DNA of 14,642 nt, from positions 1-14,642 of the forward strand of contig JAHFOW010000064.1 of the NCBI GenBank assembly GCA_023261465.1. The letters are read 5' to 3'. The translations under genes were made by a program, and so were the position numbers. Of this stretch, positions 1 through 6,907 are shown piece after piece (the stretch's first letter is position 1; each line of letters opens with the position of its first letter). This DNA is from Planctomycetota bacterium (lineage in GTDB: Bacteria; Planctomycetota; Brocadiia; Brocadiales; Brocadiaceae). Below the pieces are notes generated by a model. The model saw only the letters and a program-made list of their open reading frames with translations, was not told the DNA's origin and searched no databases.

Positions 1-1
1 T

Positions 2-367
2 CGTACATACCATGAACAGCTTCCCCCTGCAAAGGTAGTATTTTCTGAATCGTTTCCCGGTGGGAGATGTGGCTTGTTTATGAATTCTCTCGTATCCAAT
101 GGTAGCATTATTAGTAATTCCCATGTGGAGCGGTCCATTATTTCTTCAGATGTGAGGATCGAAAATCATTCCGAAATCTTTGATTCGATTTTAATGGAGG
201 GAGTAAGGATTGGTAAAAATGTTAAAATACGAAATGCCATCATTGATAAATTGGTAAAAGTTCCTGATGGAATGCAAATTGGATATAATCGGGAAGAGGA
301 CGCCAAACAGTTTACCGTTACAGAAAGGGGCATTGTCGTGGCGCACAAGGAGATGCCTTTGATTTAG
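2..367 (+). CDS. glgC: Glucose-1-phosphate adenylyltransferase, C-terminal part (5' end outside window)
   Basis: This is the C-terminal end of an ADP-glucose pyrophosphorylase, which makes ADP-glucose from glucose-1-phosphate and ATP for glycogen synthesis in the cytoplasm. The frame is open from base 2, so the gene begins outside the window. The visible part reads YHEQLPPAKVVF, then NSLVSNGSIIS, then a run of left-handed beta-helix hexapeptide-type repeats (SIISSDVRI, SILMEGVRIGKN, RNAIIDKLVKVPDG), and closes with QIGYN...F.V.ERGIVV. This order matches the GlgC C-terminal beta-helix that follows the nucleotidyltransferase domain. An internal TTG or ATG is not the true start, because GlgC-like sequence continues upstream of it. 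It is the only intact gene on + and converges on the sulfotransferase. No catalytic residues are visible because that domain lies off the window. Confidence 0.9.
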   Translation, partial: RTYHEQLPPAKVVFSESFPGGRCGLFMNSLVSNGSIISNSHVERSIISSDVRIENHSEIFDSILMEGVRIGKNVKIRNAIIDKLVKVPDGMQIGYNREEDAKQFTVTERGIVVAHKEMPLI

Positions 368-444
368 GCGACAGAGGAAGGGTATTCACTGGAATTTACC
401 TAAGAATAAAGCCCTGACCCCCATTTGATTTCCAATTTGGGTAT

Positions 445-478
445 GAACGCATTTACGCCAATTTATCGCAAATGCTTC
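445..478. terminator. Hairpin between convergent glgC and sulfotransferase genes
   Basis: GCATTTACG (449-457) pairs with CGCAAATGC (467-475) with one mismatch. The stem is extended on both sides by GAA/TTC with a one-base bulge, over a 9-nt loop. It lies in the 140-bp gap between two converging stop codons, so a bidirectional transcription end is plausible. There is no clean T-tract on either side, so it could equally be a copy of a dispersed palindromic repeat. Confidence 0.4.
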
Positions 479-507
479 GCCCCTACACTGTTTTCAAAAA
501 ACTAAAT

Positions 508-1458
508 TTATTGTCTGTCCCTATTATTCGCAGCCAGCCAGATAGACAAATCCCTATTTATTAACTGAGCGGTTTTTTTAATATCTTCTTCAAATATTGA
601 ACTTAAACATCCTCTTTCTTTATCATCAGAATCCGGTTTCTTTAAATTCATTTCAAACATCTTATATTTAATTTTCGTTCCAATATTTTTTGGTAAAAGT
701 TTTTTAAAAGGCTTAAAAACAAAAGGAATCGAGTTTATTAATAAATTATGAATGGATTTATTTTTAGGAATACCCGATTGGTTATATCTCTCTTTTCCCG
801 ATATATTAATAAATCCTATATTTAAAAAGGCATAAATATCTTTGAGAAGATTTTCCGGATTTTTAAGTAAGTCGTCATAAAGAAATATCCTTGTTTCCGG
901 AAATTCCTCTACGTATGCCCTAATCTGATCATAATACATACCAAACCCGATATAATCGTAATATATATTCCAATTGTCTCCTAATCTTTTCTTTATCATG
1001 TCCGGTTTAGTTGCTTCTTTAAAAGAAAGATATTCTACATTGTCTCTCTTAAACACTAAATATTGAGAATATGCCCTATCTACAGGGTTTCTCAGCATGA
1101 TTATTATCTTAAGTTTTTTATAATTCGCGCCATAAATTCTTTTTATGTTTTCTATCGATGTTGGATACGTGTATAAATAAGAAGTAGATGCTTCACCTAT
1201 GACTTGATTATCTTTAGCACCTTTAAATAATTCGATATAGTCCTCTATTTTCCATTTTACAATATCCAGCTTAATGGGACTTACATAATTTGGAGGATTA
1301 TTCATAAAACTGAAAAAATATGGTTCCTTAATCGCTGACATAAATATTTGGGAATGTTTTCTTAAATAATAGTATAGCGAAGTTGTAGCACTCCTTGCTG
1401 CGCCTACAATGAGAAAATCAGGCAATTTTACCTTTTCACCTTTAATATGAATTATCAT
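508..1458 (-). CDS. Sulfotransferase family protein (PAPS-dependent)
   Basis: A 316-residue protein of the Sulfotransfer_1 type, which moves a sulfuryl group from PAPS to a hydroxyl or amine acceptor. The 5'-phosphosulfate loop is GAARSATTSLY (residues 19-29), with the usual KEPYFF at 44-49. The 3'-phosphate site is MLRNPVDRAYS (121-131), where R123 and S131 are the expected ligands. GEASTSYLY at 88-96 is also typical. Length is normal and no signal peptide is visible, so it is probably cytoplasmic or peripheral. The ATG is preceded by AGAGG about nine bases upstream. The acceptor cannot be read from sequence; bacterial relatives often modify surface glycans or lipids, which is inference here. 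It is very AT-rich, more so than the metal genes to the right, and has no obvious functional link to them. Confidence 0.85.
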   Translation of the reverse strand: MIIHIKGEKVKLPDFLIVGAARSATTSLYYYLRKHSQIFMSAIKEPYFFSFMNNPPNYVSPIKLDIVKWKIEDYIELFKGAKDNQVIGEASTSYLYTYPTSIENIKRIYGANYKKLKIIIMLRNPVDRAYSQYLVFKRDNVEYLSFKEATKPDMIKKRLGDNWNIYYDYIGFGMYYDQIRAYVEEFPETRIFLYDDLLKNPENLLKDIYAFLNIGFINISGKERYNQSGIPKNKSIHNLLINSIPFVFKPFKKLLPKNIGTKIKYKMFEMNLKKPDSDDKERGCLSSIFEEDIKKTAQLINRDLSIWLAANNRDRQ

Positions 1459-1777
1459 TTTATTTTTCCTCTAAGTCTTTACAAGTAGCAAATCTGCTGT
1501 ACATTCATGGTTTTTAGTATGAAGAACTGACGATACTTTTTAATAGTAAATTTGGCATAGCTAAAAGGCAAGAGAATTAAATTAATATCATAGTTGTAAA
1601 TTTGTAAAAACCGAAGAAACGTTTACATAGCAACAATACCCGATTCTCAATTTTTATATATCGTTCATTGTTACAGAACCCGAAAGACAATAAGCTTACG
1701 CAATTGAAATAATTACGTAAGCCTATTGCTAATCCCTAAAAGCACATTCAAAGAAGCTTATTTTGAAAATATTTCAC
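1459..1777. other. AT-rich intergenic stretch of about 320 bp
   Basis: This lies upstream of the sulfotransferase and downstream of the CxxC protein gene. I see no convincing coding region. The only strong structure is the hairpin at 1688-1728. The side next to the sulfotransferase presumably holds its promoter, but I could not choose a convincing -35/-10 pair. Confidence 0.6.
1688..1728. terminator. Long hairpin (18-bp arms, 5-nt loop) downstream of CxxC protein gene
   Basis: The left arm (1688-1705) and right arm (1711-1728) pair at 16 of 18 positions around the loop GAAAT. The core is AGCTTACG against CGTAAGCC, with outer CAATA/TATTG. It begins about 50 bp after the stop of the 1778-2320 gene in the direction of transcription, so it could end that transcript or protect its 3' end. 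There is no strong T-tract after the stem on the minus strand, so intrinsic termination is uncertain. A dispersed palindrome is the alternative. Confidence 0.45.
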
Positions 1778-2320
1778 CTATTTTTGAGTCTTTTCTTGTT
1801 CCTTTTTGCAAATTGGGCAGACCAGGAAATCAACATTACATTTATCGCAATGTTCAACAAGCCACTCTTTTGACGTTTTTTTACAATCCGGGCACTGCAT
1901 TTCCCAGTTTGCCAGTGTCTTTCCCTTGATAGCTCTTACGCGTACTTCTTTGCATTTAGGGCATTTTGCTTCCATAGCCGCTGCTTTTAACTCGGCCGAG
2001 GTGCTTTGACAAATTGCACATGCAAGCACATCTTTTCCGCACTTATCACAATGATGCACGGCAAGCTCTGATATTTCGTTTTTGCAATCAGGACAAACCA
2101 TGGGCATTGTTGCAAGTGTCTGTCCCTTTACCGGACTTAGCCGCACATTTTTACATGTTGGACACATAGGAGGTTCAACAGTTTTATGTTCGGGTGCAAG
2201 CCCTTTTTCACTATGCTTGTGAGTTTCTTCTTCAGCATAAGTAAAATTACCACCCCACATCATTACATTGACAGAAAAAACTGCAAAAGCAACTATCCCC
2301 ACACATTTTTTATTCAACAT
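1778..2320 (-). CDS. Exported tandem zinc-ribbon-like protein with eight CxxC pairs
   Basis: A 180-residue protein I cannot assign to a named family. Residues 1-29 look like a signal peptide (NKKC start, hydrophobic stretch, cleavage probably after TYA at 29). A short His/Glu-rich stretch (31-48) follows, then two repeats in exact 67-residue register: cysteine pairs at 53/56, 76/79, 91/94 and 101/104 recur at 120/123, 143/146, 158/161 and 168/171. Each repeat also has a K-G-[QK]-TLA segment and HCDKC. Four CxxC pairs per repeat suggest two rubredoxin-like or zinc-ribbon-like metal sites, here in the periplasm. GGGAG lies about nine bases before the ATG. Its position beside YHS and copper-oxidase genes suggests a metal-binding or metal-buffering role; this is inference. 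A thiol-redox function is the alternative. Confidence 0.75.
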   Translation of the reverse strand: MLNKKCVGIVAFAVFSVNVMMWGGNFTYAEEETHKHSEKGLAPEHKTVEPPMCPTCKNVRLSPVKGQTLATMPMVCPDCKNEISELAVHHCDKCGKDVLACAICQSTSAELKAAAMEAKCPKCKEVRVRAIKGKTLANWEMQCPDCKKTSKEWLVEHCDKCNVDFLVCPICKKEQEKTQK

Positions 2321-2338
2321 ACTCCTCTTCTCCCTTCT

Positions 2339-2787
2339 CTATAAAAAATATACATATAAAATAACGGCAATTGTTTGAAAATTGTACTCTTTAAGTCTTT
2401 TAAAACATTTAATTACCTCCATAACGACAAAAATGAGAGAAGAAAATACAAAGACTATAATCCAATCCTTCAGGATGATACCGAGTGCGCCTTTTTCACA
2501 AACGAGCAAAGTAGGGGGGCTACCTCTGATAGTAGACATCTTCTTTCTTTCAGAATCAAAGGGAATCCCGAAAGCAAGTGTGAAATTTTCTCTAATACTT
2601 CCTTCCATATACCGGCCTTAGCGGCAGCACTCAGGATGGCGCCTTCAGTAGGGTCGCCAATGATCTTCCAGGTGTTATGATTATAAACAATGGTAATAAT
2701 GGCTAACGCATCAACCCATTCACCCAAAAATCCAGAGACTAATGTATGAGATATGTATTTGTCCCTTCCTTCATTTTTAAAAACCAT
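2339..2787 (-). pseudogene. Remnant of P-type cation-transporting ATPase (frameshifted, internally deleted)
   Basis: Two minus-strand frames carry consecutive pieces of a SERCA/PMR1-like (P2-type) ATPase. The first (2787 downwards) reads NTWKIIGDPTEGAIL, then AAAKAGIWKEVLEKI, the nucleotide-binding domain. Near 2540-2560 the homology moves to another frame, which reads IPFDSERKKMSTI, the next conserved N-domain block. Within about 20 residues this jumps to LKDWIIVFVFSSLIFVVMEV followed by IKCFKR, which resembles the last membrane helix and C-terminus. Several hundred residues (the P-domain hinge and most C-terminal helices) are therefore missing, and the phosphorylation motif DKTGT and N-terminal half are absent. 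A stop closes it at 2339. It is a non-functional relic, perhaps of a pump once part of this metal island. Confidence is good for the family and lower for exact borders. Confidence 0.75.
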
Positions 2788-2895
2788 CGTCTAAATGCTG
2801 ATCTTTGTGCAGATGAGAGAGATAACCCTGGATTCGATGTCCTTCCTGTGGGGGATGTATTCTATAAAGCATCCCAAATGAGCGCCATAGGAATA

Positions 2896-3061
2896 CTATT
2901 CTCGAAAAAACTCTTCTTTTTGAAGTTGTTCCACATTCTCTGTGGTAATGATATTTCCATTAAAAGGGGCGACCACTGACTCCGATGTTGGTGTGCGAAT
3001 GGTTTTAGCATGAGCCGTTTTCTTCCAATCTTTATGAGTAGGATGGCAAGACAAAGAGCGG
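2896..3061 (-). pseudogene. Decayed c-type (multiheme) cytochrome fragment
   Basis: Directly after the YHS gene stop, an open stretch reads RSLSCHPTHKDWKKTAHAKT and continues TSESVVAPFNGNI before a stop near 2896. The pattern CH..H.DWKKT.HA is characteristic of the first heme region of multiheme cytochromes, where a CxxCH is followed by a Trp and a distal His. Here the heme motif reads SLSCH: the first cysteine is a TCT serine codon, one base from TGT. There is no start, no signal peptide and no further CxxCH in frame, so it cannot be a working cytochrome. It may continue in other frames below 2896 (SIPMALIWDAL follows) before the ATPase relic. The assignment rests on a short motif and is tentative. 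Confidence 0.5.
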
Positions 3062-3064
3062 AAG

Positions 3065-3418
3065 TTAGTGTTTGTGTTCTCCACCAACACCTTGCTGTGT
3101 TACATAAGATGCAGGGTCTTTTTTAAATGTCTTTTTACAATTTTCCGAGCAGAAGTAGTAAACCTTCCCTTTGTATTCTTCGGATGCGGCCTTTTTGACA
3201 TCGCCGACTTCCATACCACATACAGGGTCTTTAACAGCCTCGGCTTTTTCCCCTTTTACTTCGGCCTTTGTTTGTATGGCGTGCTCACCAGCTTCGTGAC
3301 TGCTCTGGTTGCCCTCTCCGCATATTCCACCGCATGCCCATAAGGCTTTGTGGACATAAGCGCTGCTAAAACCAACAACAAAGGTAAATACAAATGCTGT
3401 ACGTAAAACACGTTTCAT
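3065..3418 (-). CDS. Secreted YHS-domain metal-binding protein
   Basis: A 117-residue protein with an N-terminal signal-like segment (KRVLRTAF, then a hydrophobic core to about residue 20), two early cysteines (C29, C33), a charged linker, and a YHS domain at about 64-106. The YHS signature is DPVCGMEV (C67, M69) with YYFCSENC (C90, C94). The tail GEHKH adds possible ligands. YHS domains occur in copper/silver and other metal-resistance proteins and bind metal through these Cys/Met residues; here it would act outside the cytoplasm. I chose the second ATG (3416-3418): AAAGGAG lies six bases before it, whereas that site directly abuts the first ATG at 3422-3424. It is the last intact gene in the oxidase direction but has its own promoter. 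A soluble metal carrier or buffer is the likely role, by inference. Confidence 0.85.
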   Translation of the reverse strand: MKRVLRTAFVFTFVVGFSSAYVHKALWACGGICGEGNQSSHEAGEHAIQTKAEVKGEKAEAVKDPVCGMEVGDVKKAASEEYKGKVYYFCSENCKKTFKKDPASYVTQQGVGGEHKH

Positions 3419-3472
3419 AGCCATCTCCTTTCTGAAAAATTAATAAAATACCATAAAAAACCGAGTAAACAA

Positions 3473-3489
3473 TTTTACAATATGTAAAA
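3473..3489. promoter_or_regulatory. Second operator-like dyad just downstream of predicted start
   Basis: TTTTACAATATGTAAAA is an inverted repeat with 6-base arms and a 5-base centre. It shares AATATGT with the dyad at 3507-3524 and lies about 34 bases from it, roughly three helical turns, so two dimers could bind on the same face. Confidence 0.4.
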
Positions 3490-3498
3490 GACAATTTT

Positions 3499-3527
3499 AA
3501 AATAGCACATATTTTATAATATGTCAA
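3499..3527 (-). promoter_or_regulatory. Sigma70-like promoter of the YHS gene
   Basis: On the minus strand a perfect TTGACA (3522-3527) is followed by a 17-base spacer and TATTTT (3499-3504). This points to a start near 3492 and a leader of roughly 75 bases before the chosen ATG. A dyad fills the spacer, which suggests regulated transcription. The -10 matches consensus at only four of six positions. Confidence 0.55.
3507..3524. promoter_or_regulatory. Operator-like dyad inside the promoter spacer
   Basis: ACATATTTTATAATATGT is a perfect inverted repeat with 7-base arms and a 4-base centre. It lies between the -35 and -10 hexamers and overlaps part of the -35. AT-rich dyads in this position are typical for dimeric metal-sensing repressors, but I cannot name the regulator and none is encoded in the window. 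Confidence 0.45.
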
Positions 3528-3591
3528 ACATAATTTTTAAAAGAGTGTTACAATGTTTCATAATTTACATTAAAACACGTTAATTCGATAA

Positions 3592-4869
3592 TTATTCAGC
3601 TACCCGCCAGGCTACAGTACCCCTGGGATATTGATACCAGCCAGGGTCGTCGTAACTGGTAATACCTTCGCGTACCTTTAAGACGGTAAACATCCCGCCC
3701 ATCTCAACAGGGCCAAACGGACCATCCCCGGACATCATCGGAAGGGTATTCCCTGGCAAGGGCATCTTCATCGTTGCCATTTCTGACATTCCACTCTCAC
3801 CCATAGCCATATAATCAGGCAACAGGTTCTGGATTTTTTGTTCCACGCCCTTTTGTTTAACGCCTATCATGTTTGGCACGGTATGGCTCATGGCATTCAT
3901 AACGTGGTGGTTCTTGTGGCAGTGCAAAGCCCAGTCTCCCGGTGCATTGGCTACAAATTCGACGTCACGCGTGGTGCCTGGCGGTACGTTTACCGTGGTT
4001 TCCGGCCACTGCCCTGTAAGGGGAATTCGCCCGCCATCCGTACCGGTAATCCTGAAATTATAACCATGCAGGTGGATAGGGTGGGAATCCATGCTCAGGT
4101 TGGCGACCCTGATGCGCACACGATCACCCATGCGGACGACCAACGGGGCAGTGCCAGGAAACACGCGGCTGTTGAACGTAAAGAGATTAAAGTCGGTCAT
4201 GATGTTCGGATTGGGAGTAAATGTACCCGGTTCTACAAACCATTCTTGCAGAAAGATGCAGAAATCACGATCGATACGGGGCTGTTCCGGTTCACGCGGG
4301 TGTATGATGAAAAAGCCTTCCATACCCATTGCCATCTGTACCATCTCATCCGCATGAGGGTGATACATTTGAGTGCCATGTTGACGGAGGGTAAATTCAT
4401 AGGCGTATGTTTCGCCAGGTTTGATGTGTAGCTGATTCAAACCCCCAACGCCATCCATACCATTTGGCAAGAGCAAGCCATGCCAGTGGACTGTGGTATG
4501 TTCTGCAAGCTTATTGGTAACTAAGATGCGCACACGGTCGCCTTCCATCGCTTCGATAGTGGGGCCTGGTGTTTGTCCGTTATAACCCCAGCAGTTGACA
4601 ACCATCCCTGGTGCAAACTCCCGCCTGACCGGCTCGGCTATTAGATGAAAGACCTTTACGCCGTTATCCCACTTCCAGGGAAGTGTGCTTCCATTGAGTG
4701 TTATCACGGGTGTATATGGCAAATTATATGTGGCAGGTGTGATAGGGGAGGGCATTGTAGTTGTTTGTGTGCCCGCAGCATCAAGTTGTTTGCGGCCTAA
4801 GAGCAAAGAAACACTGCCAGTTAACAAGGCCGTAGCGCTGGAAAGAAGCATTTTACGCCGGGTAATCAT
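3592..4869 (-). CDS. Multicopper oxidase, Tat-exported (copper-resistance type)
   Basis: A 425-residue multicopper oxidase, probably oxidising Cu(I) to the less toxic Cu(II) in the periplasm with O2 as acceptor. It starts with a twin-arginine signal (TRRKMLLS, then a hydrophobic stretch and AAG), as expected for export of a folded copper protein. All four copper-ligand motifs are visible: HWHG at 128-131, YHPH at 169-172, HPIHLHG at 263-269, and HCHKNHH at 316-322 with M327. Type 1 ligands would be H263, C317, H322 and M327. A Met-rich stretch (354-390) near the C-terminus resembles Met-rich segments of CueO/CopA-type enzymes. It is compact compared with 500-600 residue CopA proteins. AAAGGAG lies seven bases before the ATG. 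It follows the outer membrane protein gene by 83 bp on the same strand, a likely shared transcription unit. Confidence 0.92.
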   Translation of the reverse strand: MITRRKMLLSSATALLTGSVSLLLGRKQLDAAGTQTTTMPSPITPATYNLPYTPVITLNGSTLPWKWDNGVKVFHLIAEPVRREFAPGMVVNCWGYNGQTPGPTIEAMEGDRVRILVTNKLAEHTTVHWHGLLLPNGMDGVGGLNQLHIKPGETYAYEFTLRQHGTQMYHPHADEMVQMAMGMEGFFIIHPREPEQPRIDRDFCIFLQEWFVEPGTFTPNPNIMTDFNLFTFNSRVFPGTAPLVVRMGDRVRIRVANLSMDSHPIHLHGYNFRITGTDGGRIPLTGQWPETTVNVPPGTTRDVEFVANAPGDWALHCHKNHHVMNAMSHTVPNMIGVKQKGVEQKIQNLLPDYMAMGESGMSEMATMKMPLPGNTLPMMSGDGPFGPVEMGGMFTVLKVREGITSYDDPGWYQYPRGTVAWRVAE

Positions 4870-4889
4870 GACTAATCTCCTTTAATTTC

Positions 4890-4917
4890 ATCTGTGTAAT
4901 CTGAGAAATCTGTGGTT
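4890..4917 (+). repeat. 28-bp dispersed repeat, solo copy (three ATCTGTGNN units)
   Basis: This copy reads as three 9-base units of ATCTGTGNN, the middle one changed to ATCTGAG. It lies in the 83-bp gap between the outer membrane protein stop and the oxidase start. It matches the two copies at 11644-11671 and 12096-12123 at every base except base 15. No inverted partner or GxxExxY gene lies beside this copy. Confidence 0.85.
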
Positions 4918-4952
4918 TCTAATATTTTTTCATGTGTTACAGGTAATACATT

Positions 4953-6407
4953 TTAATGATTGTGTATGCGCTCAGATGGTTTGGACGATTGGATAGCAGG
5001 TTGTTCTATCGGTTGAGTAGATTCCTCCGTGGCTACCGTCAGACGACCGCCAATAGCACGTTCTAAGTCTGACCTGGCGACCCAGTAATCCCTGAGCGTC
5101 TCTATATATTCGCGGCCAGCGTTAATCTGGTTTTGCCTGGCCAAAAGCAACTCATATACTCCGATAAGCATTCCATTGTAATACAATTGAGACTCATCTA
5201 CGATCCGCTGACGCAGGGGAAGTATGACATCATGATAGTATTTGACCACATTCCGGGCAGCTAAAAGCCGTTCACGTACTTCCCTGACTTCAGAACGAAT
5301 ATCAATTGCCAGAGAAGACAGACGCTGCTGGCTCTGCCGTAATTGCGCCTCTAAACGAACGATCGAAGCCTGTCGTTGGTCGAAAATGGGGAGTTCAAGC
5401 GTCAGATTTGGTCCAGTAAGATTTACGTCATCTGCAACGTCGTGTTCGGTATCCACACCGACGTCGAGAACTGCAATATACCGGTACTTTCGCGTCAAAG
5501 ACAGGGCATGTGTTATGGCTTGCGTTTCCTGACGTGCGGCAGCAATGTCCAACCGTTGTGATACGGCCAGAGACTCAAGATGCTCAAAAGGTATTTCAAC
5601 TGCTGGTAAATCGGGCAGTCTATGAGGAATCTTCCACATTGTATCTGTTCCCCAGAGACCCAACAGGCGATTGAGACGCTCACGGTCAGCAATAATCTGA
5701 ATATCGGTGCGCGCTATGTCGAGTTTTGCCTGATCGTGAAATCCTTGCTGGTTGGCCAGATCGAGTGTTTTAAGTGTGCCGGCATCATGCTGACGTATTG
5801 CAATGTCTACTGCTGCTTCCGTAGCATGCGCCACGGTTTGACGCATTTCCAGTACTTGTTCGTCTGTCTGCAATGTATAATAAGCCGACCGAACCTCGGC
5901 AGCGAGGTTTAAAACGGCATTGCCGACACGCATTTTTGCTTGTACAAACTGCGCTCCGGCCGTTTTCTTTCGCAGGGGAATCACGAGCAAATCAAGAAAA
6001 TCCTGGACTACTGAAAACTCCGTGTTGGTACTGCGATGTCCGGCGACAGTTTTATCCGGAAACCGGAAGCTTGCCCCAAAGATTGGATTTCGCAATAACC
6101 CAGCCTGTACTACAGTTGCCTGGGCAATACCGAGTTCTTCATATATCGCCTGCAATGGCCGGTTATTGAGCAGTGCAATCTGCACGGCGCCATCCAGGGT
6201 TATTTCCTGCTGCAACATTGCCCGGACAGTATCGGCCACTGCTCTATCTTCTGACGTACCCTGATTCCAATGCACACGCTGTCCGATGCGTTGTTCGATA
6301 AGCTTCCGGACATCCTGAAATCCAGCATCTTTTGGTATTGTTGAACAACCAATAAGTACTCCAATACACATGAGCATTATACATATAGTTATTAATCTAT
6401 AAGTCAT
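4953..6407 (-). CDS. Outer membrane efflux lipoprotein, CusC/TolC family
   Basis: A 484-residue outer membrane efflux channel subunit. The signal ends in the lipobox LIGC, giving a lipidated Cys at residue 21, as in CusC/OprM. The rest fits the OEP fold of two repeats of long coiled-coil helices: LDGAVQIALLNNRPLQA early, LRQSQQRLSSLAIDIRSEV in the second half, and the ending LRDYWVARSDLERAIGG, which is typical. Trimers form the exit duct for RND pumps. The start overlaps the preceding lipoprotein stop as ATGA, with GGAGG seven bases upstream, so the two genes are translationally coupled. This is one of two such proteins in the window; the other is next to CusB. Since no RND pump adjoins this one, it may serve the oxidase/lipoprotein cluster or be an alternative partner for CusBA. 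Confidence 0.9.
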   Translation of the reverse strand: MTYRLITICIMLMCIGVLIGCSTIPKDAGFQDVRKLIEQRIGQRVHWNQGTSEDRAVADTVRAMLQQEITLDGAVQIALLNNRPLQAIYEELGIAQATVVQAGLLRNPIFGASFRFPDKTVAGHRSTNTEFSVVQDFLDLLVIPLRKKTAGAQFVQAKMRVGNAVLNLAAEVRSAYYTLQTDEQVLEMRQTVAHATEAAVDIAIRQHDAGTLKTLDLANQQGFHDQAKLDIARTDIQIIADRERLNRLLGLWGTDTMWKIPHRLPDLPAVEIPFEHLESLAVSQRLDIAAARQETQAITHALSLTRKYRYIAVLDVGVDTEHDVADDVNLTGPNLTLELPIFDQRQASIVRLEAQLRQSQQRLSSLAIDIRSEVREVRERLLAARNVVKYYHDVILPLRQRIVDESQLYYNGMLIGVYELLLARQNQINAGREYIETLRDYWVARSDLERAIGGRLTVATEESTQPIEQPAIQSSKPSERIHNH

Positions 6408-6757
6408 TGTTTACCCTCCAGGTTAGCTTCGGAAGGTTCTGTCGGAACAAGTCTCATTCCACATTGAGGGCATTTGCCTTCGCGTAGTTGTACTATTTCG
6501 GTATGCATCGGACATGTATAAGTTGTAGTAGGTGTCGCCGTTGTGGGTGTATGTGTGGGTGATATTGGTTCGGTAACAGGTTGTTCCGGTGATATAGATA
6601 TCTCGGTTTTGAGTATGTCAGTCCGTTGAGAAAACTGGGATTCTGGAGCATTCGGACTTGAGGGGTCATTGGAAGATAATGGTGGTTGTAATGTTTGACT
6701 GGCGCAACCCGCCAACAGTATCAAACATAAAACAGCCGTTAATATCCGTGCTATCAT
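6404..6757 (-). CDS. Small lipoprotein with C-terminal heavy-metal-binding domain
   Basis: A 117-residue lipoprotein. The signal MIARILTAVLCLILLAGC ends in lipobox LAGC with lipidated C18. A Ser/Pro/Thr-rich linker follows, then one heavy-metal-binding domain at about 80-105 with the signature YTCPMH...GKCPQCGM. The same domain is found at the N-terminus of CusB-type adaptors, where Met and Cys residues capture Cu(I)/Ag(I). I chose the ATG at 6755-6757 because AAAGGAG lies six bases before it and the signal peptide begins there; the longer frame to 6799 has no ribosome site. Its stop overlaps the CusC-type gene start (ATGA). The likely job is metal capture at the membrane near the efflux channel, by inference from domain and coupling. 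Confidence 0.85.
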   Translation of the reverse strand: MIARILTAVLCLILLAGCASQTLQPPLSSNDPSSPNAPESQFSQRTDILKTEISISPEQPVTEPISPTHTPTTATPTTTYTCPMHTEIVQLREGKCPQCGMRLVPTEPSEANLEGKQ

Positions 6758-6907
6758 TATTATCTCCTTTAAGGTGGCAATGGTTACTACTGAACGCACA
6801 TGAGGACAGCGTGCATGTTTATAAAGTATCTAAGAAAATTCGATGTGTCTACAGTGAAAAACACGAGCGCATTATTTTATATTTAATGTAAACGCTAAAA
6901 GAAAATT

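Noticed and set aside
2746..2979. A 77-codon open frame on + across the graveyard region
   Set aside because: It is opposite the ATPase and cytochrome remnants, has no recognisable motif and no ribosome site.
3419..3424. First ATG of the YHS gene as start
   Set aside because: The Shine-Dalgarno sequence directly abuts this ATG, leaving no spacing; the second ATG has six-base spacing.
3838..4431. A 197-codon open frame on + opposite the oxidase gene
   Set aside because: It is the antisense of a gene with all copper-ligand motifs and shows no recognisable domain or ribosome site of its own.
6758..6799. N-terminal extension of the lipoprotein gene up to 6799
   Set aside because: It would place 14 residues before a textbook lipoprotein signal and would encode the ribosome site AAAGGAG as coding sequence.
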